Part shown: piece after piece, positions 23,601 to 34,369 of the stretch | How the letters are laid out: every line of letters starts with the position of its first letter | Position numbering within the stretch: the first letter of the stretch is position 1 | NCBI GenBank assembly: GCA_013350335.1 | Contig: CM023540.1 | Span: 15,629,828-15,693,827, forward strand | Length of the DNA stretch: 64,000 nt | Source: Chimonanthus salicifolius | Taxonomy: Eukaryota; Streptophyta; Magnoliopsida; Laurales; Calycanthaceae | Direction of reading: 5' to 3' | Translations under genes and position numbers: made by a program | The notes under the pieces: generated by a model | Databases searched by the model: none | Told to the model about the DNA's origin: nothing | The model's input: only the letters and a program-made list of their open reading frames with translations

Positions 23601-26600
23601 TTGCGCCAAGGGCCACTGCCCGGCGTGCTCTCTCACAAAAGTCCAAGAGTCTTCTTTTTTAAAAAAATAGTATTTTAGAGAAAAGGCTGTAAAAGGACTA
23701 AAATACCCTTGCCTTAGTTGACCACTCTAAGGAGGGAAATAGTCTAAAATTATTCCTAGGAAATGAAAAATAAAATAGAGTCTAATTATTGCACACGGTT
23801 GTACACTCATGGGTGCAAACCGTGGCTTACAATTAATAATAAAGAACTAATAAAAGCTCCTAATATCCCATAGTCGATCATTAAGATGCTCAAGGATAAG
23901 CTTGCCACCTTGGTGCCCAATCTTTACAAGGCTTACACGTTGGAGGTGATTGTGCTTTATCATGCTCCCTCAATTATCTCCATTAATGGATTTGATGCTT
24001 ATCTGAGGTGAGAAAATAAAGGGCTTTTGATTCTTCATGCTTGTTAAGGTTGGAGAATTTTATGGGATTTGCATGTGCATAGCTATTTTGAGTGATTTTG
24101 CATGATAATAATATTTTATGACCCACATGATATGCACGTTGGTGGGTTCTTTGTGATAATCCTTCTTCCAATATACCACACATTAGTGGAAATGTCCCAT
24201 GTGCATCCACACGTTAATACATGCATGTGGGCTCTATAAAGCTGTCGACCCTTGAAAGTTTCATGAGGTGACCACCTTAGAGAAAAATTCTTATGGATGA
24301 ATGAAGCTGTATTTTTTGAGCTCTTCCTATGTAATAATGAATTAATTTTTTAAAATGTTATGATTATATTTGAGTTTAACTCTTATCATCATCAATAATT
24401 AGAATTTTTCTCATCATCTACTTTATTTGAATTATCAAAACTACTTGCTGATCCTAAAATTTAGGTGATGTACATACATTAGACAACTTGGTATTAAATA
24501 TTATATTCATTCTTTTACAACACTATTGTTATTAATTTTTTTAATAAGCTCGTGTTTTGAAGATGGGCTATGTATTCGAGTGTAAATATTATGCATGCTA
24601 TGATGAGCTAGGATTTTTTATCCCATGAGTGGAATCATGTGAAACGAATGGGGCTTCCAAAAGTAGACTAAAGTAACCCTGATGGATTGGCTTGGTGGTT
24701 AAAAACCTTCCCTTGTTTGCGAGAAGTCTTGGGATCAAGTCCCGCTCAACACAAAAATGGCCACTCCCCATTGTTCTGTACTCGGCGTGTGTGGATTGGG
24801 AGGTTTACAAATGCCCTAAGGATTCGTTAGGTGTGATGCCTGGATACCTTGGTCTTAAAAAAAGTAGACTAAATCAATAGACCCTGCAATAAAGTTCACA
24901 TGCCAAGTCTCACAATCAAAAACATGAAATTTCCATAACTTGTAAAATTATGTTATTTTAGAGTTTCTTGGAAATTCTGGTAATATTTAAATTGTAAGTT
25001 GTGCTTAAAGTTTCAGTTGTAAAGGGGTGTTAGACAAATCTTCCTAGGACCCACATCATTGTTCAAGCTCCCACATTCTTTTTTTTTAGCGATAACAAAA
25101 AATTTCATTAGAAGAAAATATGAAGTACAAATACAAAGAAAAGGGTTTACAATGATCAGACCAACAAAAAAGAAGAATAAGATCAAGCAAGAGGAAAAAC
25201 AAAAACAACAAAGAAAATTAAATGAAGAAAACGGCTACAAAATGATTGTCAACTCCCAATTTAGCGAAATAATCCGCCATACTATTAGTTGAACACCTTA
25301 TTTTAGCAAAAGATACTCCCATTCCATTAGCCAATTCTCTTACCTCCCTAACCACATTGACTAGTCTCCAAGGTGGATGCCTGAACCCCTTTACCCATTT
25401 GAGTGCATTTGCCGAGTCCCCTTCTATCACCAGATCACTGTGCCCATAATCCTTCCAAATGTCTAGAGCTCTTCTAATACTAAAGATTTTTCCCTCATTT
25501 GAATCCTTGATACCCACCGACTCATTGAACCTGATGGAAGTTTCGCCCCTATGATTTCTAAGTACGCTTCCAATCCCAGTTGGACCTGGTTTTCCTCTAG
25601 AAGCTTCATCGATGTTAAATTTCATGGTACCCTATTGTGGTGGCCACCACTTCTCCATTGGCTTTACTTTTCTCCTCTGATCACTCATGCAACCCTCCCA
25701 AAATAAGATCAGATCGTTGATTTTGAGGCCCTTGAAGTTGGGATCTGCCATCATTCAAACAATCCATCTCCACTTGGCAATTTGGAAGAGGTCATTTTCA
25801 TTAGAAGATATTCCTTCGAAGAGTCTTGCATTTCTTTCCTTCCACAAAGTCCATAGAATAACAGTCGGGATTTTGTCATGCAATTTTCATTCTAGGTTTC
25901 AGCCTCGGAAGGTTCCAAGCTTCGATAGTTTCCTACACAAGAAGTTTCAAAAACCCAAGGAATCCCTAAAAAGTTGAGGAATTTTGTCCATAGTCCTTTT
26001 GCATCTACACAATTAACAAAAAGGTGATTAACATCCTTATGTAATGATCACAAAGCATTTCTGGTGTCTATTGTGTGTGCAACCTTGTGGGGCCCACCTG
26101 GCTCACTTTGTTGTCCCTCCCCCCTCCCCAAACAACACCTTCTCAAGCGTCACCTGTGTGTTGGGTGAGTTGGGAGCATTGTTTGAAAACTTGACTTGAT
26201 TTTTTTGAGTCAACTTGAAGACTTGGACAAATTCTGACCAAGTCAAAAAGTCAAAACTTTGCCAAATTCAATAAAGTAATACACACACACACACCAATTT
26301 CTCTGTTGAAGATATATAAAATACATGAAAAGAAATACAATAACACTAAATAAAAGGGCTTTGGTTTAAAGTGTGCTAAATAAAGGAAAAGTAATTTTAA
26401 AAGTAAAATGTTAAAAACATGAAATATGAAAGGAAAAAGGAATGGAAAAATAAGAAAGAAATAGAGAGGAAGAAAGAAACTGAAGAATAAAAAAAAGTAA
26501 AAGGGTAAGCGTCAGGAAGTAAAAAAGAAGAAATAAAGAAAATAAGTGAAAATATGAAACTAAAAGAAAGAGGAAAAAGAGAGATTAAGAAAATTGAAAA

Positions 26601-29600
26601 AATGTGAAAAAGAAGGAAAAAAAAGAAATGAAAAGAGGGAGATAGAATGAGATTGTAATAAGGAAAAAGGGAAAAAAAAAAATGAAAGTAGATGCTGTCT
26701 ATCCATGACTTTCTTGTCATTCGTTTCTTTCAACTCCCTCAGCCCTCTCCTCAACTCCTTAGGCTAGAACAAGGTGAACTTTTATAACATTTTTCTTTTT
26801 ATATATATATTTTGTAAAAGCACAATTGCATCCTATAAAGACATAATTCTAGTGCTTTGATTCTTAAAACATGAAAACGACTTTACCTATTCGAGTCAAG
26901 ATCCTAGACTCTCCCAAGTTTTGGCATGACTTGGTGAGTTGACGGTCAGGTAAAAAACTCGATAGCTCGTAAGAGTTTTCTTTGAGTTAATTTTTTTGAT
27001 ACAACCAAGTTGACTTAGTTGAGTCAACTGTGTCAAACTCGAGTTTTTAAGTTATGGTTGGTAGTGATTGGCCATTTGATTTGAAACCTTTGTTTTAGGC
27101 CTTCTGTCCAGATATGGAGTTTTATTAATCCAACTCTCCAAATGCTCCAACGTGGGCAACATTGGGAGTAGCATGATGAGAATATCAAATTTTGGTTGAC
27201 CAGTGATGCCATCAAAGGTAGAATAATACCCTGCACATTCTCGTTGGCTGAACAATCTGACCAATCCGTTTTAGTTGTAAGTCGGCTTCATCTTTTCAGC
27301 CCTATGGGATGCTACTACCTTTTTTCACTTTTGTGTATTCTCCCATACTGTATTACATAAGCAATGTTCATAATACACATTACTTGTTCTTCCTTGCTTA
27401 TGGAGAGCCTTGTGCACATTATTTTGCTAATCCCAAGCTGATTCTGTGATGCTTTGTTGATGAGAAGAACACCTTCAAGAAATTAAGCTTTATATTATTT
27501 TAATTTAGTTTAGAATTTATGTACGTGGCAAAATAATTGAAATATTTTAAGAACTTTCAAATGGAAATTTTGTGAAATTTTTTATGGCAAGAAAATGATG
27601 CCCGAAGAGGATTTTCATTTGACGAAGTGAGAAGATATGGTCAAGTGAAAGCATGGTGGTTCAGGGGTGGTTAACAATATGGCAGTTGATTTCAACAGTT
27701 CTATCATGATTATGGTAGGAGAGGCAATGACGTAATCTTCATGGGAGAAGTGAGAAAGAGACATCCTTCACGAGCTAATTGAGGTCAGTGAGGTGGTTGT
27801 TGATTGGGAGAATTTAGAGGCTTACACTTGGGCGATTTTGTTAGACACTGAATTGGCATGTATGAGGACAAAATATAAAAAAGTAGTGTCACAGTCTTGT
27901 GAATTGGTGTTAATCATGTTCTAAAAATCGAATCGTATCGTAAAATCGTTATACATTTTGAACCGGAAATCGTAGAATTGTAAGATTGATAAGTGTTTTC
28001 CCTAAAAAATATTTAATATATGAAATAACGTAAAATATATCTAAAATGTAATAATATGAGAAATTCTCCAACTTTTTCAATACTAAGTGAATATTATATA
28101 ATTAGTTTATTGGAGTTCAAATTTCAATATTCCAACTCTCAAAAGTTTAAGACTAATATATAATCCAACTATATTGTGAAAAGTCAATAATGAACTAAAA
28201 AGCCCTCAAAAAATCAAAGTGTCTTAAATACCCATCAACTCAATCCTTAAAAACCATTAAATCAAAATGTATCATGCTTTCACACTCCTAATAATCCCCT
28301 AATTCTATTATTTATATGAATCATAAGATTTGTTAATAGATACGAATTGTTCCTCTTATCATATCGTATGAATCGTAAAATACGAATCGTGTATCGTAAA
28401 ATTTTAACAATAATGAGTATTATAGACAGAGTTTAATGTGAATGGTGTGAACGTAGGCAAATTGGGATGGTCCCAATATGATGTTTATAATAAAGATGAC
28501 TTGTTTCTTTTTGGGGACAACTAGAATTCAAGCATCAAATACAGTGGAATTGCTGACAATAATGGAAGCTTTCAGGATATCAGGTCTTTCACTGGGAGGT
28601 TCACTTTATAGCAACTCACTTTATGCAATTTCTTTGTGCAAATCAATGTCACCTTGGATAAAGATTGAATATAAAGACATATACCTTTGTGAGATTCTAT
28701 GGAGCTTTCATTTTTGTCATGTGAAAAGTATGGACTATGGACAATGAGGGTTTCTTTGCAAAACCTGGGGACATGAATGTCATTTGCTAGAATTTCATTG
28801 GACTAGCCATGGTCATTTTATTTGCTTTATATGATTCTTATTTTCGCCGCCCTGTAACTGGATTTTGTGATGTAATTTCTTGCAACTTGATAGTCTAGGT
28901 GCTTGTATAATATTTCATATGTTTTATGCATATGTTACTTTTTATTTTGAGATATAATCGGTTACATCTTTACAGTAGAACATTGCTTACATACTATATA
29001 AAAGGTAGAACATTGCTTACATACTATATAAAAGGTACATAAACATGTTATTTTATGAAATGTGCCCTTTTTATTTTTTGTTTTTTTTGAAAGATAAATT
29101 TTTGTTTTTGATAAAAGGTTCTTTTTTTTCCCCTTTTATACCTTTATGAGAAAAAAAAAAGATGACAGCAATGCACCTTTTTCTTTCATTTATATGGTTG
29201 TTCATTGTTTCTGTTTTTATGAATGGATTTCTTTGAGATTCTTTTCCCGTTAATGTATAGGTTATCATATGGATTTTCTTGCTTGATTGGATTACAGAGT
29301 CTAGCTTTCTTGTTGGCAACAAGGATCCTCTAACGCACACTGAAGATCCTCATGCTAAAAGAAATGTGGATGGGAAACTTATTACAACACCAGTTCCTAA
29401 AAGTCAAGGTAAATTCCTTTCTGTTACATATAATCCTGCTTTTACAGTCAACTAACAATTAATGTTTAAGTTGCAATGCACTTGAGAAAAGAAAGAAATT
29501 GAGGAATGTTTCATCTCTACGAGAGATTAGCAAGGATTTTTATAAGCTTCATTTTATAGTTGTTCGATCCGTTTTGGTTTTTATCTCCATAGCAACACGT

Positions 29601-32600
29601 TCTGATGTTCTAAGCATTTTGGTGTTCCTTTTTGGAAAAGACAATACAAAAAATTAAAAAAATAAAAAGGTAAAAAATTAAAATAGTACAAACTAATAAA
29701 AATATTGCAATTAATTATTTTGAACTAAACACAGAAATCTACACAAATAAAAACGTTAATCACCATTAAATATCTATTTATGTTTATAATCTCAAGTCAT
29801 AATATTGTGAGTATCTAATACTAATTCAAGGGGCTTTAATTTCATTCTCATATGAATCAAATAAAATCCAATTAGACAAAAAATTCCAAGATATATCTAA
29901 GACAAAAACTTAAATTCGCATTTTTAAACTTGAATTCTCATTATATTCAAAATCAAATGTCAAAACTTAAAACACATGGCAACACCAAGCCCATGTCATT
30001 TTCTTCATTTTTGTTACGTGCATGAAGAATCAATTTGTATAAATTGAAAATAGACTTGATGACCTACAAGTTGACCAAATTTCTGCACAAAATTCAATTT
30101 CTAGTCACTTGATCTTAATGGTCAAATAATTTGGCATCATTAAAAGAATAGTTGAAGGATGACCGATGATTTTGACCACTAAGATCAAGTGGTTGGAAAT
30201 TGAATTTTGGGATAAGATTTGATCTGCTTGTTGTTCACCGAGTCTACTTTTATTCCAAACAGTTTGATTTTAGATGCATTTAATTAAAAAAGAAGAAGAT
30301 GAAATCATAACAGAACGACTAAGGATGTTTTGGCCCGTTTCACTTAGGTCGAGCTTTATCCAGCCAGAACAGGGCAGAACAGCTCAAAATGGGTTGGAAT
30401 GGAACCTCATACCAAAATTAAAGGTTTTTTTTGTTTTGGTTTTTCACATGGAACCGAACAAAATTGGCAACTAAGGCTTCATCCAAAAGATTCAAGGCTG
30501 TTGCAGAAGGAATTCATTGGGATTTCAATTGCTAGAGGAGGATTCATTGAGATTTGAGCCAGATGTCTACGGGATTGGAGGGTGGGGATTGGAAGCTCTT
30601 GATGATAATGCAGCCTCTGATATTGTTTAATTGTTTATTTAAACTCTTGTTGAAGAAATTGTGTGTACAACTTCATTGTTCTCAATAATTTCTTATTTCC
30701 CAAAAGAAAAAGATATGGCAAACGAACCATCGACAGCAACAAACAATGCTCAATTCCATATCCTGTGAAATGATCCAATCCTTTGTAATGTATCTTTGAA
30801 ATAGCCAGGTCATTAGATAGGCTCCCATTTGTCTAAGCCTAAAAGTATTTTTTGTTAAAAGTCCAATCATCTACCTGACAACCCAACAAGCTTTTATACA
30901 AATGATGAAGCCTACTTACCTATAGGACATAAAGTCCATGCCTATTTTTTAAGCCTGTTAGTCCATGGATGTCCAGTTGGTTAAATCCTTTTTAAATCCA
31001 AAAGCCTGTTTAGACCCAAAAAATAGATTATCTTAGTCCATAAATATATCCAGGCCAATAAACTTAAAAAAAAAAAAAAGAAGAATCTCTGGTGTCTCTT
31101 GGGAGACACTTTGGATCATCTTTTCTTTCATTTCCCTTTTTTCTCTATCTTTATGGAAATTTTTCCTTTCCGTATGTGGGGTTTCTTGGATAGTCAATGC
31201 TAGTCTGCAGGACCTCTTTGTGTGTTGGGGAAGATGTCCCTTTGGGGGGAAGGCAAGACTATTGTGGAAGGTAGTCCTGGCATCTGTGTTGGTCAGTTTG
31301 GAAGGAAATAAATAACAAAATCTTTGACGTAAGAGTGTGCTTAGTTAGGGGTGACCTTGAGCTTAACAAAGAGAACTGTCTCTCTAAGATGCAAGTCGGA
31401 GTTCTGTGGTACATCATCGTCCTCTATTTCGAGAGATTGGATTTTAGTGATGCCCAACAGTCAGAAATCAGAAAAGACAAAGGCTAGATGGAAGTGCTGA
31501 TGGGAGCAGATTTCTATATTTAGACAGTTTCCATATTTAGCATTAGGGTTTTTATTATTTGTCATGATTGTAATTTTTTATTTATTTATTTTATTGTCAT
31601 TAGAAGATTAATTTCTAATTTTATTAGTTTCTAATTCTAGCATTATAATTTTTTTATTTAGTTGAGGGTAGTTTAGTCATTGTTTTTGTTTTAGTTTAAG
31701 AAAGGGCAATTTGGGGATTTCTTGTTGTAAACACTATATAAAGCCCTTGTGGCTTACATGATTGAATACAATGAGATTGCAAATATTCAAAAAATCCTCC
31801 TAGCGTATGCGAAGGCATGGTGTTTCCTTGGAGCGAATCCAATCGTTGGTGGAATCCAACTTGGCAATAAGCTTCCCTTCCGGGGTATTCTCCATTACAT
31901 ACTGCCGAATCCCTATAAACTCCGTCCTACTACCTTCGCCCCTTTCCAAAACCCATCCATAACTTTCGCTCCCCCTGACTTGAACCAAATCTGTTTCCCA
32001 AAACTGCTTCCGTTCCCCGTCTTTGACCCAGATTTTACTGGCGCAACCTCTACAGCCACCACCTCCCAGTCGCAGCCCTTCTTCCCTACAGCAACCAGTA
32101 GGCACAAAGAGGTTCTGATAACTGTAGCTTGGAAGAGTGAAGCTTGTAACTCGATCCTTGTTCCTAGCTGTCAATTGTTTTCCATCATTGAAAATAATGC
32201 TGTGAAGTATAACATCCGACAAAATCTATGAATAGAGAATGATTAAAAATTGATATGTTTCAAAGAAAAATAATAGAACACCGATACATTTATTGCCAGT
32301 TATTGAATGTAGACTTCTCCTTCCATCTTCGTTCCTTACATCCATTTAATTATTATTTATTCCACTTACAGAATGTAGCCTCTTTCCTTTGATTTGAGAA
32401 ATAGGGAAATCAGATAAGTGAGAGAGAGAAGAGGAAAATCAGAGATGCCAACTGTCATATTTTCTCTAAGTAGCAAGTATCATGATATATGTCAGATTCT
32501 CCACTCTTCTTCATTCCGCAAAATGCGTGAATGATACTAATGCCAGATCTGGAAACTGGGAAATATATTATCTTGCAAGATGTGTACACCGAACATGCAC

Positions 32601-33674
32601 TTGCAGCCAAGTCCTAATAATCATGTAACTAGTTGGTGTATTGTTCAGTTCTCATATATAGCTCATTGCGTTGATTGCAGTTCTCGGGAAAGTGAAGGAC
32701 TTCTTAGGGGTTATGGCTGAAGCTAACAAGAGAATGCAGCTTGATGCACAGGCATCCACCTTTCCCACTAATCATAAATGAAGTTAGATTTGATATCTTG
32801 CAATCTTGATGACTAGTCGAATGCATTGCATTTTGCAGGAGAATTCTTGCGAGGTCTATGATATTGAAGTGCTCAATGGGAATGAAAGCAAATACATCGA
32901 AATGGTAAACAGTTTTATATGCAGGTTGCTTGAAAAATGAGCCTTATAATCCACCACCTTGGATATTTGCAGTTGTCTCATGTAACTGTCGTGCTAGTCC
33001 ATAAAGTTGGATCAATGTATCTGATGGTTCAGATCATTGATTGTTTTCCCTCAATCAGGTGGATCATGCCCTAAAAATGTATTTGAATGTGGATGCTTGC
33101 TGTCTCTGTTTATTAATGTATTTGCAATCCACTATCATAGCAGTGAGGCTTGTCTCTTAATAGAGATTTTCAGAGCTTGGTTCATAATAAGGTTACATGA
33201 CAATTGTTGGATCACTAAGACTAAAATCTGGAGCTCAGTTGACATGTACTTGCAGTTGGAACTATCAAAAAAATGGTTAGAACAGTGAAACACTGGTCTC
33301 ATTTGTACGGAAACTAGAGGCACTGCACTTAATCCTTGCGCTAATTGAAAATTCCTCCAGGAAATCTACATAGAAAAATGCTTATAGTTGATGTATTCTT
33401 TTATTTGCAGGATCTGCTTCTTGGGGTTGCAGATCTTAATACCCCAGAAGCCATAGTGGCAGCTGAATCTGCCATGGCTGGGTCTGTGTCAACTTTTCCT
33501 GTGCCTGTTTGTTGCAGTGATTCTGACACAGACGACACTGAGGACAGCGACGATGATGATGACAATGATGACATTACATGCTCTAGAGACAAAACTCAAA
33601 ACGAAAGTTTGGACAATAATTATTCTAGTACTGATCGGCAGAAAAAACAGCCAAAGATAACTGAGCTCCATTGA
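17560..33674 (+). CDS. NOPCHAP1-like snoRNP assembly chaperone (DUF4598), 5 exons, 189 aa
   Basis: Join 17560..17617, 29298..29408, 32681..32751, 32839..32904, 33411..33674: 570 nt, in frame throughout. From family knowledge, human NOPCHAP1 (C12orf45, similar length) links NOP58 to R2TP/HSP90 in box C/D snoRNP assembly. Seen: N-terminal GKDLLELE, a conserved core VLGKVKDFLGVMAEANKRMQ, then NGNESKYIEMDLLLGVADL, and an acidic Ser/Asp tail (SDTDDTEDSDDDDDND) ending KKQPKITELH. The order helix, xYIEMDLxLGV, acidic tail matches the human protein (LLDQVQTFLPQMARANEKL, then VIQMDVALFEM). Intron 3 is GC-AG. Introns 1 and 2 (11.7 and 3.3 kb) are filled with transposons. No lesion is seen in the CDS. 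Family assignment is from remembered similarity; exon 1 is the least certain part. Confidence 0.82.
18648..18753. repeat. 53-bp perfect tandem duplication
   Basis: Units at 18648..18700 and 18701..18753, containing AATTAATTGGCC and CTCTCGAGACTCC. They lie inside the 18387..19757 element. Confidence 0.9.
19290..19560. repeat. TATACTGT/ACAGTATA palindromic low-complexity tract
   Basis: About 270 bp of interspersed TATACTGTTATA and complements, able to fold extensively. Confidence 0.8.
20661..21690. other. Intron 1 stretch without identified features
   Basis: AT-rich sequence inside intron 1 of the NOPCHAP1-like gene. The short open frame at 20753..20983 has no recognisable domain. Confidence 0.5.
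21700..23215. repeat. Degenerate tandem field of ~190-bp units
   Basis: About six diverged copies share, in order, CACTTTGGTC, GTCTAAG(T/C)AT, CTTGATTGGA, ATTGAAGCC, a TTTTTTAA run and TTTTGAG(A/G)GCTTTA. The same motifs occur in the arms of the 14440..15545 element, which suggests a common transposon source. Confidence 0.55.
22031..22260. repeat. 117-bp tandem duplication
   Basis: Two near-identical units begin ACTTTATTCTTC at 22031 and 22148, each containing CCCGAATCGGTAGTTGAAGG. They are GC-richer than their surroundings. Confidence 0.88.
23216..24658. other. Intron 1 stretch, nothing identified
   Basis: AT-rich intronic sequence without a supportable coding, RNA or mobile feature. Confidence 0.5.
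24673..24859 (+). mobile_element. tRNA-derived SINE with 14-bp TSD
   Basis: The 187-bp body has a pol III A box (GGCTTGGTGG, ~24689) and B box (GGGATCAAGTCCC, 24731..24743) about 40 bp apart and ends in an A-rich tail. A perfect 14-bp TSD, AAAAGTAGACTAAA, lies at 24659..24672 and 24860..24873. The perfect TSD suggests a fairly recent insertion. Confidence 0.85.
25076..26040 (-). pseudogene. 5'-truncated LINE: zf-RVT and RNase H remnants
   Basis: Read on the minus strand, 26035..25690 encodes a broken zf-RVT zinc-binding segment (NHLFVNCVDAKGLW). 25625..25218 then encodes a 135-residue plant-type RNase H domain: FNIDEASRGKPGPTGIGSVL, VIEGDSANALKWV and NSMADYFAKLGV. Three of four catalytic acids are recognisable; the usual AE of the NxAE motif reads GK, so the enzyme is probably dead. 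The 3' end finishes GTTATCGCT followed by an A run (25089..25076), typical of L1-type plant LINEs. Reverse transcriptase is missing (5' truncation). Confidence 0.82.
26177..27056. mobile_element. hAT-like MITE with GAGTCAAC subterminal repeats (880 bp)
   Basis: Inverted ends CATTGTTTGAAAACTTGAC and CGAGTTTTTAAGTTATG. The 8-bp TSD is GTTGGGAG (26169..26176) against GTTGGTAG (27057..27064). Subterminal zones repeat ACTTGACTTG, GAGTCAACTTG and AAGTTGACTTAGTTGAGTC. The interior is purine-rich with no transposase. Confidence 0.75.
27065..27914. other. Intron 1 stretch, nothing identified
   Basis: No exon or delimited element supported; short open frames on the minus strand at 27033..27264 lack recognisable domains. 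Confidence 0.5.
27915..28415. mobile_element. hAT-like MITE, ACGATTCGTATC family, copy 1
   Basis: Starts CATGTTCTAAAAATCG and ends near TTTTAACAATAATG, with subterminal CGTATCGTAAAATCG and CGAATCGTGTATCG motifs. The AT-rich middle matches 33852..34369 in inverted order. The TSD is not convincing. Confidence 0.6.
28430..28870 (+). pseudogene. Degenerate LINE RNase H fragment
   Basis: The plus strand encodes NTVELLTIMEAFRIS, which fits the NxAELxAIxEAL motif of plant LINE RNase H. It is followed by diverged downstream sequence with stops and ends in TTTCGCCGCCCTGTAACTGG. Confidence 0.42.
28975..29034. repeat. 30-bp perfect tandem duplication
   Basis: GTAGAACATTGCTTACATAC plus the next ten bases is repeated exactly at 28975 and 29005, about 265 bp upstream of exon 2 of the NOPCHAP1-like gene. 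Confidence 0.92.
29298..29408 (+). CDS. NOPCHAP1-like exon 2
   Basis: Acceptor ATTACAG|AGTCTAGC, donor CAAG|GTAAAT. Encodes SSFLVGNKDPLTHTEDPH through TTPVPKSQ. Confidence 0.8.
29560..30430. mobile_element. Dispersed repeat, copy 2 (inverted relative to 18330..20660)
   Basis: Inverted homologue of 19790..20640, in intron 2. Shared blocks include TTTTGGTGTTCC near 29620 and the CCAGCCAGAACAGG region near 30360. Confidence 0.5.
30431..31485. other. Intron 2 stretch, nothing firmly identified
   Basis: A 32-codon coding-like run near 30525..30630 (EEDSLRFEPDVYGIGGWGLE) ends in a stop and is not assignable. The rest is AT-rich intron. Confidence 0.35.
31490..32240. repeat. Possible LTR-retroelement fragment in intron 2
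   Basis: CACTATATAAAGCCC at 31731..31745 followed by GATTGAATACAATGAG resembles the TATA-to-R region of plant LTRs. It is followed by overlapping open frames on both strands (31749..32231) without recognisable domains. No TSD found. Confidence 0.3.
32681..32751 (+). CDS. NOPCHAP1-like exon 3 (GC donor)
   Basis: Acceptor TTGATTGCAG. Encodes LGKVKDFLGVMAEANKRM through LDAQ. The donor is CAG|GCATCC rather than GT; reading on reaches TGA within eleven codons, whereas splicing to 32839 keeps the conserved frame. Confidence 0.85.
32839..32904 (+). CDS. NOPCHAP1-like exon 4
   Basis: Acceptor TTTTGCAG, donor ATG|GTAAAC. 22 codons ending NGNESKYIEM; the exon boundary falls inside the conserved IxMD motif. 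Confidence 0.85.
33411..33674 (+). CDS. NOPCHAP1-like exon 5
   Basis: Acceptor TTATTTGCAG. Encodes DLLLGVADLNTPEAIVAAES, a short Cys pair, the acidic tail, and the stop TGA at 33672..33674. The 3' UTR is not delimited; a MITE begins 178 bp downstream. Confidence 0.85.
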   Translation, partial: DLLLGVADLNTPEAIVAAESAMAGSVSTFPVPVCCSDSDTDDTEDSDDDDDNDDITCSRDKTQNESLDNNYSSTDRQKKQPKITELH

Positions 33675-33851
33675 AGCACTACATGTTAGGCTCAGGTATA
33701 AACTGCAGGAACTGACAACTGTGTTGTGTTTGAGGATGATTACTTACATAGGGTTAGTTTTGTGGTTTTGCATTTAGAATTACTTTAAGAGCACCTGTTC
33801 TCTCTATTTCCCTTCTTTTATAAGAACTGTTTCTTGATTTTTTGTTTTAAC

Positions 33852-34369
33852 CATTGTTGTTAAAATCTTATGATATACGATTCGTATCTTACGATTCATA
33901 TAATATGATAAGAGAAACGATTCGTATGTATTAACAAATCTTATGATTCGTATAAATGATAGAATTATGAGGTTATTAGGATTGGTAAAGTATGGAACAT
34001 TTTGTTTTAATGATTTTTAAGACTTGAGCTGATGGGTATGTAAGACTTTTTAATTTCTTGAGATTTTTTTAGTTCATTATTGATTTTTCACAATATAGCT
34101 TGATTATATAGTGGTCTTATGCTTTTGGGAGTTAGAGTATTGAAATTTGAGATATAATGAACTAATTATATAATATTCACTTAATATTAAAAGAAAGTTA
34201 AGAGAATTTTTTATATTATTATTTTTTAAATATATTTTATGTTATTTCATATATTAAATATCTTTAAAAGAAATTACTTATGAATCTTACAATTTATGAT
34301 TTACGATACACGATTTGTAGTTTAAGATATATAATGGTTTTATGATATAATTTGATTTTCACAACATTG
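33852..34369. mobile_element. hAT-like MITE, ACGATTCGTATC family, copy 2 (518 bp)
   Basis: Inverted ends CATTGTTGTTAAAATC and GATTTTCACAACATTG. The TSD is GTTTTAAC (33844..33851) against ATTTCAAC (34370..34377), 6 of 8. Subterminal motifs TACGATTCGTATC and ATTCGTAT. It lies just downstream of the NOPCHAP1-like stop codon, possibly in its 3' UTR. Confidence 0.68.

Noticed and set aside
24685..24743. Functional tRNA gene
   Set aside because: A and B boxes are present but no acceptor stem or anticodon arm can be formed; TSDs mark it as a SINE.
24692..24880. 62-residue frame over the SINE
   Set aside because: Falls inside a pol III SINE and runs across its tail and TSD.
26397..26720. 107-residue Phe/Ser-rich minus-strand frame
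   Set aside because: Created by the purine-rich core of a MITE; low complexity.
31749..32231. Overlapping 160- and 140-residue frames in intron 2
   Set aside because: No recognisable family on either strand, next to an LTR-like TATA region; treated as probable retroelement debris.
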